In this document: piece after piece, positions 16,407-24,785 of the stretch
Numbering within the stretch: position 1 is the stretch's first letter
How the letters are laid out: each line of letters begins with the position of its first letter
NCBI GenBank assembly: GCA_032334055.1
Contig: JAUOZS010000001.1
Span: forward strand, 3,682,001-3,746,000
Length of the DNA: 64,000 nucleotides
Direction: 5' to 3'
DNA from: Selenomonadales bacterium 4137-cl
GTDB lineage: Bacteria; Bacillota; Negativicutes; Sporomusales; UBA7701
The notes under the pieces: generated by a model
What the model was told of the DNA's origin: nothing
The model's input: the letters and a program-made list of their open reading frames with translations, nothing else
Databases searched by the model: none
Program-made: the position numbers and the translations under genes

Positions 16407-17504
16407 ATGAGGGTAGACAGGCTAAGTTTGCGTAATTACCGAAATTATAAAACCCTAGATGTTAATTTTACCAATAACATAAATATTTTTGTCGGCGAGA
16501 ACGCCCAAGGCAAGACTAACATACTCGAAGCAGTCTACCTCGGCGCGGTGGGACGATCTCACCGAACGGCCGAGGACGACGATCTGGTAAAATGGGACCA
16601 AGACAGCGCCAGCGTCGATCTTTTTTTTACCCGCCATAACGTTGAAAATAAACTGGGCTTTCGGCTAATAAAAGGTCGAAATAAAGAAATATTATTTAAT
16701 GATTTCATAATCAAACCGCGCGAAGTAATTGGGTCTTTAAACGTCGTACTGTTCTCGCCTGAAGATTTGTGGCTGATAAAAGGGGCGCCGTCACTGAGGA
16801 GGAGGTTTCTCGATATAGAGATATCCCAGGCGTCGCCTTTATACTATCGTAACTTGCTGCAGTACAACCGAGCGGTAACTCAGCGCAATCATTTATTAAA
16901 AAAGGTGTTGAACCGAAACAAGTTGCCCGAGCTATTGCCTTCATGGGATGAACAACTGGCTAAGCTTGCGGCATTTATTGTGGATAAGCGATTGGAAGCG
17001 GTGAAAAAGCTGGGAATGCTCGCCAATCTGATGCACCGCCGTTTGACGGGAAGCAGAGAAAGCTTGTCGTTCGTATATCAGATGGCGGGAGGCGAAGACG
17101 ATATTCCCGGTGATCTGTACCAATGGTATCGTGATAAACTGGCGGAACAGCGTGAGGTGGACATTGCTCGCGGCAGTACGTCAGTTGGACCTCACCGCGA
17201 TGATATAATATTACGGGTCAATGCCCGGGAATTACGCAGTTTCGGGTCCCAAGGACAACAACGCACGGGAATACTCGCTCTTAAATTGGCCGAATTGGAG
17301 TTTCTTAAATCAGAAACTGGCGAATATCCTGTGCTGCTTCTGGACGACGTGATGAGCGAGCTTGATAGTCTGAGGAGAGAACAACTGCTTTCCTTCATAC
17401 GCGATCGTGTTCAGACCTTTATAACGGCGACAGACGCTACTCTTTTTCCGGCCATGAGGGCAGGGAGATATTTCCGGGTTCAGGACGGGAAGATAACGGA
17501 GTGA
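16407..17504 (+). CDS. recF: DNA replication/repair protein RecF
   Basis: 365 residues of the SMC-like RecF ATPase. P-loop FVGENAQGKTNILEAVYLG near the N-terminus, signature region GSQGQQRTGILALKLAELEF, and Walker B PVLLLDDVMSELD near the C-terminus. It loads RecA onto gapped DNA with RecO and RecR. Its stop overlaps the GTG of the next gene. Confidence 0.97.
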   Translation: MRVDRLSLRNYRNYKTLDVNFTNNINIFVGENAQGKTNILEAVYLGAVGRSHRTAEDDDLVKWDQDSASVDLFFTRHNVENKLGFRLIKGRNKEILFNDFIIKPREVIGSLNVVLFSPEDLWLIKGAPSLRRRFLDIEISQASPLYYRNLLQYNRAVTQRNHLLKKVLNRNKLPELLPSWDEQLAKLAAFIVDKRLEAVKKLGMLANLMHRRLTGSRESLSFVYQMAGGEDDIPGDLYQWYRDKLAEQREVDIARGSTSVGPHRDDIILRVNARELRSFGSQGQQRTGILALKLAELEFLKSETGEYPVLLLDDVMSELDSLRREQLLSFIRDRVQTFITATDATLFPAMRAGRYFRVQDGKITE

Positions 17505-18358
17505 GTGGAATGGATTCTCTGCGGGAAATCGTACCCCGGATGATGAAAAGCATAGGTCTGGATAAGAGATACAAAGCTGAAATGATAATTTTTAACTGGC
17601 GACAGATAGTGGGCGATGAGGTTGCCGCCAATACCAGACCAATAAAGATAGGCCGCGGCGTATTGACGCTGGCGGCTAAGAACGCTGTCTGGGCACACCA
17701 TCTATCGACACTCAAGGAAGAAATAATTGTCAGGATCAACGCGTTTGCAGGGGAAAAAGCAGTTAACGATTTGAAGTTTCAGGCAGGATATTTGCGAATT
17801 GACCAGAATGAAGAAAATGGTGATGAAGGGTACGCCGCGCCAAAGTTGCGGGAAATTCCCTTGGAAAGCGGCGAAACGAAGAAAATAGAGGAGATTACGG
17901 CCCCCATGGCCGATGATCTTCTCCGCACTAAAGTGAAACGTTTGCTTGTCAAAGAATTTGCTTTTCGTAAGTTTCGACGGAAACAGAAGTGGCAGCCGTG
18001 CACGAAGTGCGGGATTCTTAGGCCGGACGGCGACGACCTGTGTGTTTCTTGTGCAACCGTCGCCAGAGCAGCCGGGCGCGAATGTGTCAGAAAACTTTTG
18101 AGGGATGCACCGTGGCTTGGCTATGACGAGTGCGTGCGTTATATCGCCTGCCGGCGCAGCGACTTCGCCGCCGCCAGGGATGAATTGGCCGATATACTGT
18201 TTGCGGTGGTAGGACGCGATGAAAACGATAAAGTCGCGTTACCGTTACTCACAATGCTTTATTATCGGGTTGGACCCCAAGATCTGACCGAGGAAATGAT
18301 CGCCACCATGCTTGAAAAAGTCAGGAGGAAAGGCAATGTTTCTACATCTCGGCGCTGA
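17501..18358 (+). CDS. DciA-like (DUF721) protein with a C-terminal zinc ribbon
   Basis: About 285 residues. The first ~100 form a DUF721/DciA-type domain (YKAEMIIFNWRQIVGDEVAANT and LTLAAKNAVWAHHLSTLKEEI). The second half contains a four-cysteine ribbon, CTKCGILRPDGDDLCVSCA, and an acidic linker between. DciA loads the replicative helicase in many bacteria; whether this longer Firmicute version does is inference. The start is either GTG 17501, overlapping recF, or ATG 17510. It also overlaps the next gene. Confidence 0.8.
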   Translation: MSGMDSLREIVPRMMKSIGLDKRYKAEMIIFNWRQIVGDEVAANTRPIKIGRGVLTLAAKNAVWAHHLSTLKEEIIVRINAFAGEKAVNDLKFQAGYLRIDQNEENGDEGYAAPKLREIPLESGETKKIEEITAPMADDLLRTKVKRLLVKEFAFRKFRRKQKWQPCTKCGILRPDGDDLCVSCATVARAAGRECVRKLLRDAPWLGYDECVRYIACRRSDFAAARDELADILFAVVGRDENDKVALPLLTMLYYRVGPQDLTEEMIATMLEKVRRKGNVSTSRR

Positions 18359-18590
18359 TACGGTGATTCCTCTCCGCGATGTAATCGCTATAACAGATAT
18401 AAAGAATGTACGGTCAGGGATAAATGACGATTTTCTGCGGGTTATGAGGGAAGAGAATTTGATCGACGACATATCTGACGGAAATGCCAAAAGTTTTGTC
18501 GTGACCGACAAGAGAGTGTTTATGTCGGCGATTTCCGCCGCTACCCTCAAAAAAAGGGCTAGTTTTCTAGCTGAAGACGAAGAAAATTAG
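18336..18590 (+). CDS. remB: Extracellular matrix regulator RemB (DUF370)
   Basis: 84 residues. MFLHLGADTVIPLRDVIAI opens the protein and FVVTDKRVFMSAISAATLKKR is the DUF370 core. RemB/YaaB lies between recF and gyrB in Firmicutes and resembles RemA, a DNA-binding matrix regulator. The ATG at 18336 has AGGAGG upstream and lies inside the end of the previous gene. Confidence 0.9.
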   Translation: MFLHLGADTVIPLRDVIAITDIKNVRSGINDDFLRVMREENLIDDISDGNAKSFVVTDKRVFMSAISAATLKKRASFLAEDEEN

Positions 18591-18630
18591 GCGATGGATG
18601 TATTTGTCAGAATAGGGCAGGAGGTTCTAA

Positions 18631-20544
18631 ATGGCGGCAAATGACACAACTGTAAACGGCAATTATGGCGCTGAACAGATCCAGGTTCTGGAAGGTCTGG
18701 AGGCGGTGCGCCGCCGGCCGGGCATGTATATCGGCAGTACGTCTACCAAGGGTTTGCATCACCTCGTTTATGAGGTGGTCGACAATAGCATCGACGAAGC
18801 ACTGGCCGGCTACTGCGACAGGGTAGAGGTTACAGTTCACAACGACAACAGCATCACCGTCGTCGACAACGGTCGCGGCATTCCTGTTGATATGCATGAA
18901 TCAGGCCTGCCCGCAGTGGAACTCGTTCTTACGAAACTCCACGCCGGCGGCAAGTTCGGCGGCGAGGGATACAAGGTTTCCGGCGGCCTCCACGGCGTCG
19001 GTGTTTCAGTCGTTAATGCGCTTAGCGAAATTTTGGAAGTCCAGGTAAAACGGGACGGAAAAGTTTATCAAATTAAGTTCGCCCGCGGCTTGACGGTCAC
19101 CAATCTCGAAGAGATCGGAACGACAAATGAGACTGGCACCAAGGTTCACTTTAAGCCGGACGCGGAAATATTCGAGGATACCGTCTTTCAGTTCGAGACG
19201 CTGGAGCATCGTTTGCGAGAATTGGCGTTTCTCAACCGCAATATATTCATCGGTCTCAGCGACGAAAGGAGCGGTGTCCGCAAAGAATTTCACTATGAGG
19301 GCGGCATCGTCTCGTTCGTCAAACACCTCAATAAGAGTAAGGACAGCCTCCACGAAGAGCCGATCTTCCTTTCCGGCACACGCGAGGATACTGTCGTTGA
19401 AATAGCCCTGCAATATAACGACGGCTATGTTGAAACGATTTTTTCTTATGTCAACAATATCAACACTCAGGAGGGCGGAACCCATCTTAGCGGGTTTAAG
19501 ACGGCTCTCACCCGCGCCATCAACGATTATAGCCGCAAAAACAACCTTCTTAAGGAAAACGAAGATAATCTCAGCGGCGAAGACGTTCGTGAAGGGCTGA
19601 CGGCGATCATTAGCCTAAAGGTGCGCGAGCCGCAGTTCGAGGGCCAGACCAAGACCAAGCTCGGCAACAGCGAAATACGCGGCATAGTCGATACAATCAT
19701 GTTCGAAGGGTTAACAGTATTTTTCGAAGAAAACCCGGCTGTAACCCGGAAAATAGTCGAAAAATCAGTGATGGCATCGCGGGCCCGTGAGGCGGCCCGC
19801 AAGGCGCGCGAGCTTACAAGGCGCAAAAACGCTCTTGAGGTAAGCTCTCTGCCCGGTAAACTGGCCGACTGTTCGGCGAGAGATCCCGAACAGACTGAGA
19901 TTTATCTTGTCGAGGGAGATTCGGCCGGCGGTTCGGCCAAACAGGGCCGCGACCGTCGCTTCCAGGCAATCCTGCCGCTGCGCGGTAAAATCCTTAATGT
20001 TGAAAAATCGCGTTTGGACAAAATCTTAAACAATGAAGAAATCCGGGCTATGATTACCGCCTTTGGATGCGGGATTTCCGACGATTTCGACATCGAAAAG
20101 GCCCGCTACGGAAAAATTATCATCATGACCGACGCGGATGTCGACGGCGCCCATATCCGTACACTTCTGCTCACCTTTTTCTACCGCTACATGCAGCCGC
20201 TCATTCTCGCCGGCAAAGTGTATATCGCTCAACCGCCGCTGTACCTTGTTAAAAAAGGCAAGGAACACTGGTATCTTTACAGCGATGAGGAACTTGAACG
20301 CCGTATGGCGGCCAGCGGCCGGGACGGCGTAACGGTACAGCGCTACAAAGGTCTTGGCGAAATGAATCCTGAGCAGCTATGGGAAACAACCATGAATCCC
20401 GAAGGGCGTACCATTCTACAGGTAACCCTTGAGGATGCCGTCGAAGCGGACGACATATTCTCAAAGCTCATGGGCGACAAAGTCGAGCCACGCCGCCAGT
20501 TTATCGAGGAGTACGCAAAAAAGGTCCAAAATCTCGATATTTAG
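18631..20544 (+). CDS. gyrB: DNA gyrase subunit B
   Basis: 637 residues. GHKL ATPase with EGLEAVRRRPGMYIGST, VVDNSIDEALAG and VDNGRGIPVDMH; transducer domain; TOPRIM domain with EIYLVEGDSAGGSAKQGRD and IIMTDADVDGAHIRTLLLTF; conserved C-terminal block with RYKGLGEMNPEQLWETTMNP. AGGAGG precedes the ATG. gyrA, which often follows gyrB near the origin in Firmicutes, is not next; a repeat and a catabolic cluster follow instead. Confidence 0.98.
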   Translation: MAANDTTVNGNYGAEQIQVLEGLEAVRRRPGMYIGSTSTKGLHHLVYEVVDNSIDEALAGYCDRVEVTVHNDNSITVVDNGRGIPVDMHESGLPAVELVLTKLHAGGKFGGEGYKVSGGLHGVGVSVVNALSEILEVQVKRDGKVYQIKFARGLTVTNLEEIGTTNETGTKVHFKPDAEIFEDTVFQFETLEHRLRELAFLNRNIFIGLSDERSGVRKEFHYEGGIVSFVKHLNKSKDSLHEEPIFLSGTREDTVVEIALQYNDGYVETIFSYVNNINTQEGGTHLSGFKTALTRAINDYSRKNNLLKENEDNLSGEDVREGLTAIISLKVREPQFEGQTKTKLGNSEIRGIVDTIMFEGLTVFFEENPAVTRKIVEKSVMASRAREAARKARELTRRKNALEVSSLPGKLADCSARDPEQTEIYLVEGDSAGGSAKQGRDRRFQAILPLRGKILNVEKSRLDKILNNEEIRAMITAFGCGISDDFDIEKARYGKIIIMTDADVDGAHIRTLLLTFFYRYMQPLILAGKVYIAQPPLYLVKKGKEHWYLYSDEELERRMAASGRDGVTVQRYKGLGEMNPEQLWETTMNPEGRTILQVTLEDAVEADDIFSKLMGDKVEPRRQFIEEYAKKVQNLDI

Positions 20545-20556
20545 TGTTGTTGCTGT

Positions 20557-20655
20557 CGGATTACCCATAAGCTGAAATTTGTCACCCATATATTGAAATA
20601 ATCGTGAACCGGCAGGAAGTAAGGGAAACCTTACTCCTGCCGTTTTTATTGGATA
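20557..20655 (+). repeat. 99-bp direct repeat, copy A (resembles an IS21-family end)
   Basis: This segment matches 47115-47213 in the same orientation at all but about 6 of 99 positions, and weaker similarity continues for some 15 bp beyond. Inside, the unit ACCCATAAGCTGAAAT recurs after 21 bp (ACCCATATATTGAAAT). Tandem ~20-bp repeats close to a TG terminus are typical of IS21-family ends. A terminator hairpin forms the second half. No transposase gene is attached. IS remnant or island boundary are both possible. Confidence 0.8.
20610..20648 (+). terminator. Terminator downstream of gyrB, within repeat A
   Basis: CGGCAGGAAGTAAGG pairs with CCTTACTCCTGCCG around a GAAA loop with one bulged A, followed by TTTTTATT. 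It is a strong intrinsic terminator for gyrB transcription and is part of the repeated element. Confidence 0.85.
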
Positions 20656-20759
20656 GTTTGAAACGAGAGGCATTATAATTCATCTGTATAGGAAGGGTTA
20701 CGATTTTAGCCTGCATCCGAAGAAGAATAAAGTATATGTTGAATCTTGCTAACAGGCCT

Positions 20760-20786
20760 AAAGCCCCGGTGAAACGGGGCTTTTTT
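20760..20786 (+). terminator. Intrinsic terminator upstream of the IclR gene
   Basis: AAAGCCCCG-GTGAAA-CGGGGCTTTTTT is a compact GC-rich hairpin with a T tract. It is a second terminator about 115 bp after the first, with no gene seen between 20656 and 20760; it may be the tail end of a deleted transcription unit. Confidence 0.85.
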
Positions 20787-20871
20787 GCGTGGCCTTGTTT
20801 TTATTTGTTCGAATAGACAGAAATTTTTTCGCTTGGAGAAGGATTTTTATCCTGGGTGTATAATATATAAA

Positions 20872-20888
20872 ATCATATACGATATGAT
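20872..20888. promoter_or_regulatory. Possible operator upstream of the IclR gene
   Basis: ATCATA-N5-TATGAT is a perfect 6-bp inverted repeat in a very AT-rich stretch with TATAAT-like sequences at 20859-20864, about 45-60 bp before the IclR start. Placement suits autoregulation, but the AT bias makes chance dyads likely. Confidence 0.35.
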
Positions 20889-20932
20889 ATATTATTTTTC
20901 AATAGAGGCTTTTATAATATGGCGAGGTACGT

Positions 20933-21715
20933 ATGATTCAATCAGTAAACAGGGCGATCAAAATTCTTGATTTTGTTTCCACAAACCACATGGCCCGTCT
21001 GGTTGATATAAGCAGGGGGTTAGGGCTGAACAAGAGCACCGTTCACGGCATAGTTGCGACTCTCGAAGAGATGGGATGCCTGCGTCAGGACCAGAGCACC
21101 GGTCGGTATGAACTGGGGCTGAAGTTGTTTGAGCTGGGGCAGTCTGTGATGGCAAACATGGATATTAGGGCGGTTGCAATGCCGTATTTGCTGGAACTAT
21201 CGAGGAAATACGAGGAGACGGTGCACCTCGCGGTTCTATCCGGCGACGAGGTAATCTACATAGATAAGGTCGACAGCCCACGTTCCATCCGGATCTTCAG
21301 TATGATCGGCGGACGAAACCCCGCTTATTGTACTGGAGTCGGCAAGATTCTGCTCGCCGGCCTCACGGACGAAAAATTGAGCCGGGTGCTTGAGGGGATA
21401 AGATTTAGAGCGATTACGCCTAATACCATAACCGATGCAAACTCGTTTGTGGAGCATATTCGCAATATACGCCGGGATGGCTATGCTACCGATAACGGAG
21501 AGATCGAAGAGGGGCTTTCTTGTTTTGCCGCCCCGATCCGCAATCATCTTGGTTCCGTTACAGCCGCCATCAGCCTGTCGGGACCGACACAGCGGCTGAT
21601 CAACGATAATTCAGCCAAGCTCATCGAAGACGTCGTAGATTGTGCCCAGACTGTTTCAATACAACTCGGCTTCGCGCCTGCTCTTGCTGGAGATAATAGT
21701 TTTTTTCTAAAATAA
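20933..21715 (+). CDS. IclR-family transcriptional regulator
   Basis: 260 residues. The N-terminal winged helix-turn-helix is visible in RLVDISRGLGLNKSTVHGIVATLEEMGCL, and the C-terminal effector domain in VGKILLAGLTDEKLSRVL and GYATDNGEIEEGLSCFAAPI. IclR proteins commonly control catabolic operons for aromatic acids, glyoxylate and similar carboxylates. It is the first gene after the repeat and points into the cluster, so it probably regulates the downstream genes and itself. Confidence 0.9.
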   Translation: MIQSVNRAIKILDFVSTNHMARLVDISRGLGLNKSTVHGIVATLEEMGCLRQDQSTGRYELGLKLFELGQSVMANMDIRAVAMPYLLELSRKYEETVHLAVLSGDEVIYIDKVDSPRSIRIFSMIGGRNPAYCTGVGKILLAGLTDEKLSRVLEGIRFRAITPNTITDANSFVEHIRNIRRDGYATDNGEIEEGLSCFAAPIRNHLGSVTAAISLSGPTQRLINDNSAKLIEDVVDCAQTVSIQLGFAPALAGDNSFFLK

Positions 21716-21875
21716 CAGAATGGCGTTCGATAATATAAAACATCGCCTCTGTAAGAAGGAAAACCGCTACTCGGGTCTGGGGATATTACGGAACAGGGTT
21801 TGATAATAACGTACACTTGAATCCGGGCGGTAAACTCGGCGTCAATTACGCCCACATACTTTAAGGAGGGGTAGC

Positions 21876-22490
21876 ATGAAACTCATTTCGGTGAAACCCG
21901 TCGTCGATACGGAAAAATGTATCGGCTGCGGCATATGCACCAAAGTATGTCCGTCGCTAGCCATAAAGGTAACGGACAAAAAAGCGGCAGTCAGGCTGGA
22001 GGACTGCCGAGGCTGCGGCGCCTGCAACCAGCGGTGCCCCGTTTTCGCCATCGCCATGGAGAAGCTGGAGCAGCCTTACACGGTATCTGTAGATATCAGC
22101 GATCTGCCTTATGAAAAAATAACCGATCTGTGCGTTAAGGCCAAGCTCAACCCCGAGCAGATCATCTGCTATTGTACTGCCACGCGGGCGGAAGAGGTAG
22201 CCGGCGCCATAATCAAGGGGGCGAAAAGCCCGGAGGAGATTTCCCGCCAGACCGGGATTCGGATGGGCTGCAAGGTCGAATGTATTCAACCGGTTCTGCG
22301 CCTCCTACAGGCGGCCGGCATCACTCCCGAAAAACCGCCGGGCTGGCAGTGGTATGGTCTGACGCCCACCGTGTTCGATATTTCCGAGGATATCAAGAGG
22401 AAGTACAACAGCCGTGGCTTCTACTTCGAGGAAGACATCAAACTGTTCGACGAAGTGGTAAAAGCCAAAAAGGAAAGGGGGAATTCCTGA
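21876..22490 (+). CDS. Ferredoxin-BFD [2Fe-2S] two-domain protein
   Basis: 204 residues. Residues 15-25 and 44-54 are two CxxCxxCxxxC motifs for [4Fe-4S] clusters. Residues 98-136 (CYC at 98-100; C132 and C136) form a BFD-type [2Fe-2S] domain as found in bacterioferritin-associated ferredoxin and amine-oxidase partner subunits. A C-terminal ~60-residue tail has no motif I recognise. AAGGAGGGG precedes the ATG, and the stop overlaps the next start (TGATG), so it is coupled to the LarA-like gene. It probably supplies or removes electrons for a neighbour; the partner is unknown. Confidence 0.8.
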   Translation: MKLISVKPVVDTEKCIGCGICTKVCPSLAIKVTDKKAAVRLEDCRGCGACNQRCPVFAIAMEKLEQPYTVSVDISDLPYEKITDLCVKAKLNPEQIICYCTATRAEEVAGAIIKGAKSPEEISRQTGIRMGCKVECIQPVLRLLQAAGITPEKPPGWQWYGLTPTVFDISEDIKRKYNSRGFYFEEDIKLFDEVVKAKKERGNS

Positions 22491-23917
22491 TGAAACGCCC
22501 GGCTATCACCCCGATGGCGCCGCGCGCGTCCCAGTATGGAATTGCCCCGGAGCTTGTGACCAAACGCATGGCCGAATACCCGGAAATGACCTCCCTCCTT
22601 GTTAAAGACCTGTTCGCCGATACGCCGGCGGTCATATATCCCGGAGACGGCGGCATCGGCGCGGTGCGGAAAGCGGCCGAAGCGGCGCTGGCCAAAGTCG
22701 ACATGTCGATGATCAAGCGCGGACACTCGGTAAACGTCCTGGCCTCCCATCATGGCTTCACCCTTCTTGGCGGCGAACCGTACGCCGAACTGCTACGGGC
22801 GGTGCGCGACGTTATCGCCGTACGCACCGGTACGCAGGATATCCGCCTCAGGGCCGGGGTTGGGTTGCGCTTTAGGGAAACTGAGGAATATATCAAACGC
22901 TACAAGCTTGACGAGCATTTCAAGGGAAAAGCTCGCGGCATCGCCCCCATTGACGAGGGACTGGCCATCCAGACCGAGATCGGAACTCTCTACGGCCTTA
23001 AGGCGGTCTATGACGCCGATTGGATTGTCCACGTCCACAACAGCGACGTGCGCGAGGTCCACTTCCACCGCCAGGTTGACCGGGCCGTTAAGCCCTTCGG
23101 TATGAGTTACGCCCGCATCGAGACCCGATCCACCTACCACTGGAACATGGGCCCGCGGGGCGCCAACTTCACTGCCCGGGCCATCTTCGAATCCGATTTG
23201 GTTAAGAGCAAATTCGCCTTCGCCTCTTTCCTCAACATGTCACCGAGCGGTGTCGTGGGCGTGAGCGCCGAGAACGACTTATACGTTCTTAACGACCAAC
23301 TGACTGTCGAAGGGTTGAAATACTACGGTAAGATCATGACCCTACTGGGAGAAATTGACGAATGCATCGTCGGCCTGGACTTTCCCTGTCCGGTGCCCTA
23401 CGTTTTCGCCGCTGGCGTCATATACGCCAATTTCGCCGGCGCCAACGAAGACCTCTTCGATCTCGACAGGCCGCTGCCGCCGTACACCTGGTATACCGAA
23501 GCTTTCTACGGCAAGGACGGCAAACCGCTCGTCGACGGCGTCATCCCTATGAATCCGGCTATCAGGATGGTCGTCCACAACTATGCCTGGGGCGGCTATC
23601 CCAGCGCGTTCTTCTCCGAGCACATTCCCACCGTAGTGGTGGGGCAGGCCCAGGCTGACCTTCTGAACACCGACCCCCAGAATCTCCAGTACATGAAGCA
23701 CTCGGTCGTTGCCGAACACCTCGACGGCGCGATGCATTTCGCCTATAAGACTGCCAAGACCGACAAAGTCATCATTTTCGACGGCGCCATGGGCGGCATC
23801 AACGTCTCGGGCAGTCTCGCCGACCTACTGATCGCCAGAGCGCCGGCAGTATCGGTGAAGGTGGACGAGGAACTCATGCCCAAGTGGCTGAGGCAGAGGG
23901 GCGTAATCAGGTTCTGA
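22490..23917 (+). CDS. Distant LarA (nickel-pincer lactate racemase) superfamily protein
   Basis: 475 residues, against about 424 for LarA. By eye it aligns with Lactobacillus LarA over the N-terminal domain: SVNVLASHHGFTLLGGEPYA with the DHTRP region, DIRLRAGVGLRFRETEEYI with IRILVATGFHRPSTHEEL, and YDADWIVHVHNSDVREVHFH with AEADLLISEGFIESHFF. The critical residues fall in place: H88 (LarA H108), H191 (H174), K201 (K184, which anchors the nickel-pincer nucleotide) and H217 (H200, nickel ligand). The spacings 10 and 16 between the last three equal those of LarA. It may racemise or epimerise a 2-hydroxy acid. No larB, larC or larE is in the window. The C-terminal half is less clear. Confidence 0.6.
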   Translation: MKRPAITPMAPRASQYGIAPELVTKRMAEYPEMTSLLVKDLFADTPAVIYPGDGGIGAVRKAAEAALAKVDMSMIKRGHSVNVLASHHGFTLLGGEPYAELLRAVRDVIAVRTGTQDIRLRAGVGLRFRETEEYIKRYKLDEHFKGKARGIAPIDEGLAIQTEIGTLYGLKAVYDADWIVHVHNSDVREVHFHRQVDRAVKPFGMSYARIETRSTYHWNMGPRGANFTARAIFESDLVKSKFAFASFLNMSPSGVVGVSAENDLYVLNDQLTVEGLKYYGKIMTLLGEIDECIVGLDFPCPVPYVFAAGVIYANFAGANEDLFDLDRPLPPYTWYTEAFYGKDGKPLVDGVIPMNPAIRMVVHNYAWGGYPSAFFSEHIPTVVVGQAQADLLNTDPQNLQYMKHSVVAEHLDGAMHFAYKTAKTDKVIIFDGAMGGINVSGSLADLLIARAPAVSVKVDEELMPKWLRQRGVIRF

Positions 23918-23948
23918 TCCGCACACGACAGGACTAGGAGGCAGCAAA

Positions 23949-24785
23949 ATGCAACCAGCGGCCCAGACGCAACAGGATATCCGCGACATAATCTTCGCCT
24001 CAATAAGCCACCGGCCGTACAACGCATATATCGCCACCGAGCGCGCCGGCGTCGTCACCGGCACGGCGCAGCTCGCGGACCAGCTCGCCGTCCTCGGGGT
24101 CTCCGTGGAGATGATGATTGTCGACGGCGCGGAAGTGTCTGCCGGCGCGCCGGTCGCCAAGATCACCGGCACCCCCAAACAGTTGGCCATGGCCGAGGAA
24201 GTAGCCATCGGCCTGCTGGCCAAAACCTCCGGCATCGCCACCGCCGCCCGGCGGGCTGTCGAACTCGCCGGACCGGAGCTCAAGATCGTCTGCGGAGCAT
24301 GGAAAAAGATGCCACCGGAAATAAAGCGGTGTGTAAGGGATGCGGTCGTGGCCGGAGGGGCGTCCTTCCGCATCACCGATAGACCCTTCCTGTACCTTGA
24401 CAAAAACTTTGTGCACATGCTCGGCGGGGTGGAAACGACTATGGCCACGGTAGCGGCGATGGATGATAAAATCAAATGCATTCAGATAAAAGGACGCTCG
24501 GCACCTATCGCCACCGAAGCCCTCATTGCCGCCCGCGGCGGCGCCGACATCCTCATGATCGACACCGGTAATCTATCCGACGTGGCGTCAGTCAACAGCG
24601 TCCTCCGTGCTGCCGGCCTGAGGGACAAAGTCAAAATAGCTTTCGCCCAGGGTATCCGCCTGGAGGATATCCCGGCCCTCCAGGACAAAGGCATCGACAT
24701 TCTCGATATCGGCGTGAGCATCATTGACGCTCCGCTTCTCGATATGAGGCTTGATGTCCGGGAGGTGGTCGCACCGTGCAACTGA
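23949..24785 (+). CDS. Divergent NadC/ModD-like phosphoribosyltransferase-fold protein
   Basis: 278 residues with the type II quinolinate phosphoribosyltransferase layout: an N-terminal half-barrel (VSVEMMIVDGAEVSAGAPVA), SGIAT at 94-98, then the alpha/beta barrel with GGADILMIDTGNLSD and KGIDILDIGVSIIDAPLLDM. NadC's TRKT substrate loop is GAWKK here (116-120), NHR is SFR (139-141), and LDN is IDT, so quinolinate binding as in NadC is doubtful. No nadA or nadB is nearby. ModD of molybdenum operons is another relative. It overlaps the next gene by 10 bp. It could act on another pyridine carboxylate or make a niacin-derived cofactor (speculation). Confidence 0.7.
   Translation: MQPAAQTQQDIRDIIFASISHRPYNAYIATERAGVVTGTAQLADQLAVLGVSVEMMIVDGAEVSAGAPVAKITGTPKQLAMAEEVAIGLLAKTSGIATAARRAVELAGPELKIVCGAWKKMPPEIKRCVRDAVVAGGASFRITDRPFLYLDKNFVHMLGGVETTMATVAAMDDKIKCIQIKGRSAPIATEALIAARGGADILMIDTGNLSDVASVNSVLRAAGLRDKVKIAFAQGIRLEDIPALQDKGIDILDIGVSIIDAPLLDMRLDVREVVAPCN

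Noticed and set aside
22490..23917. Calling the LarA-like protein a lactate racemase
   Set aside because: Only fold-level alignment and ligand spacing are visible; substrate residues and the C-terminal half are too different, and larB/C/E are absent.
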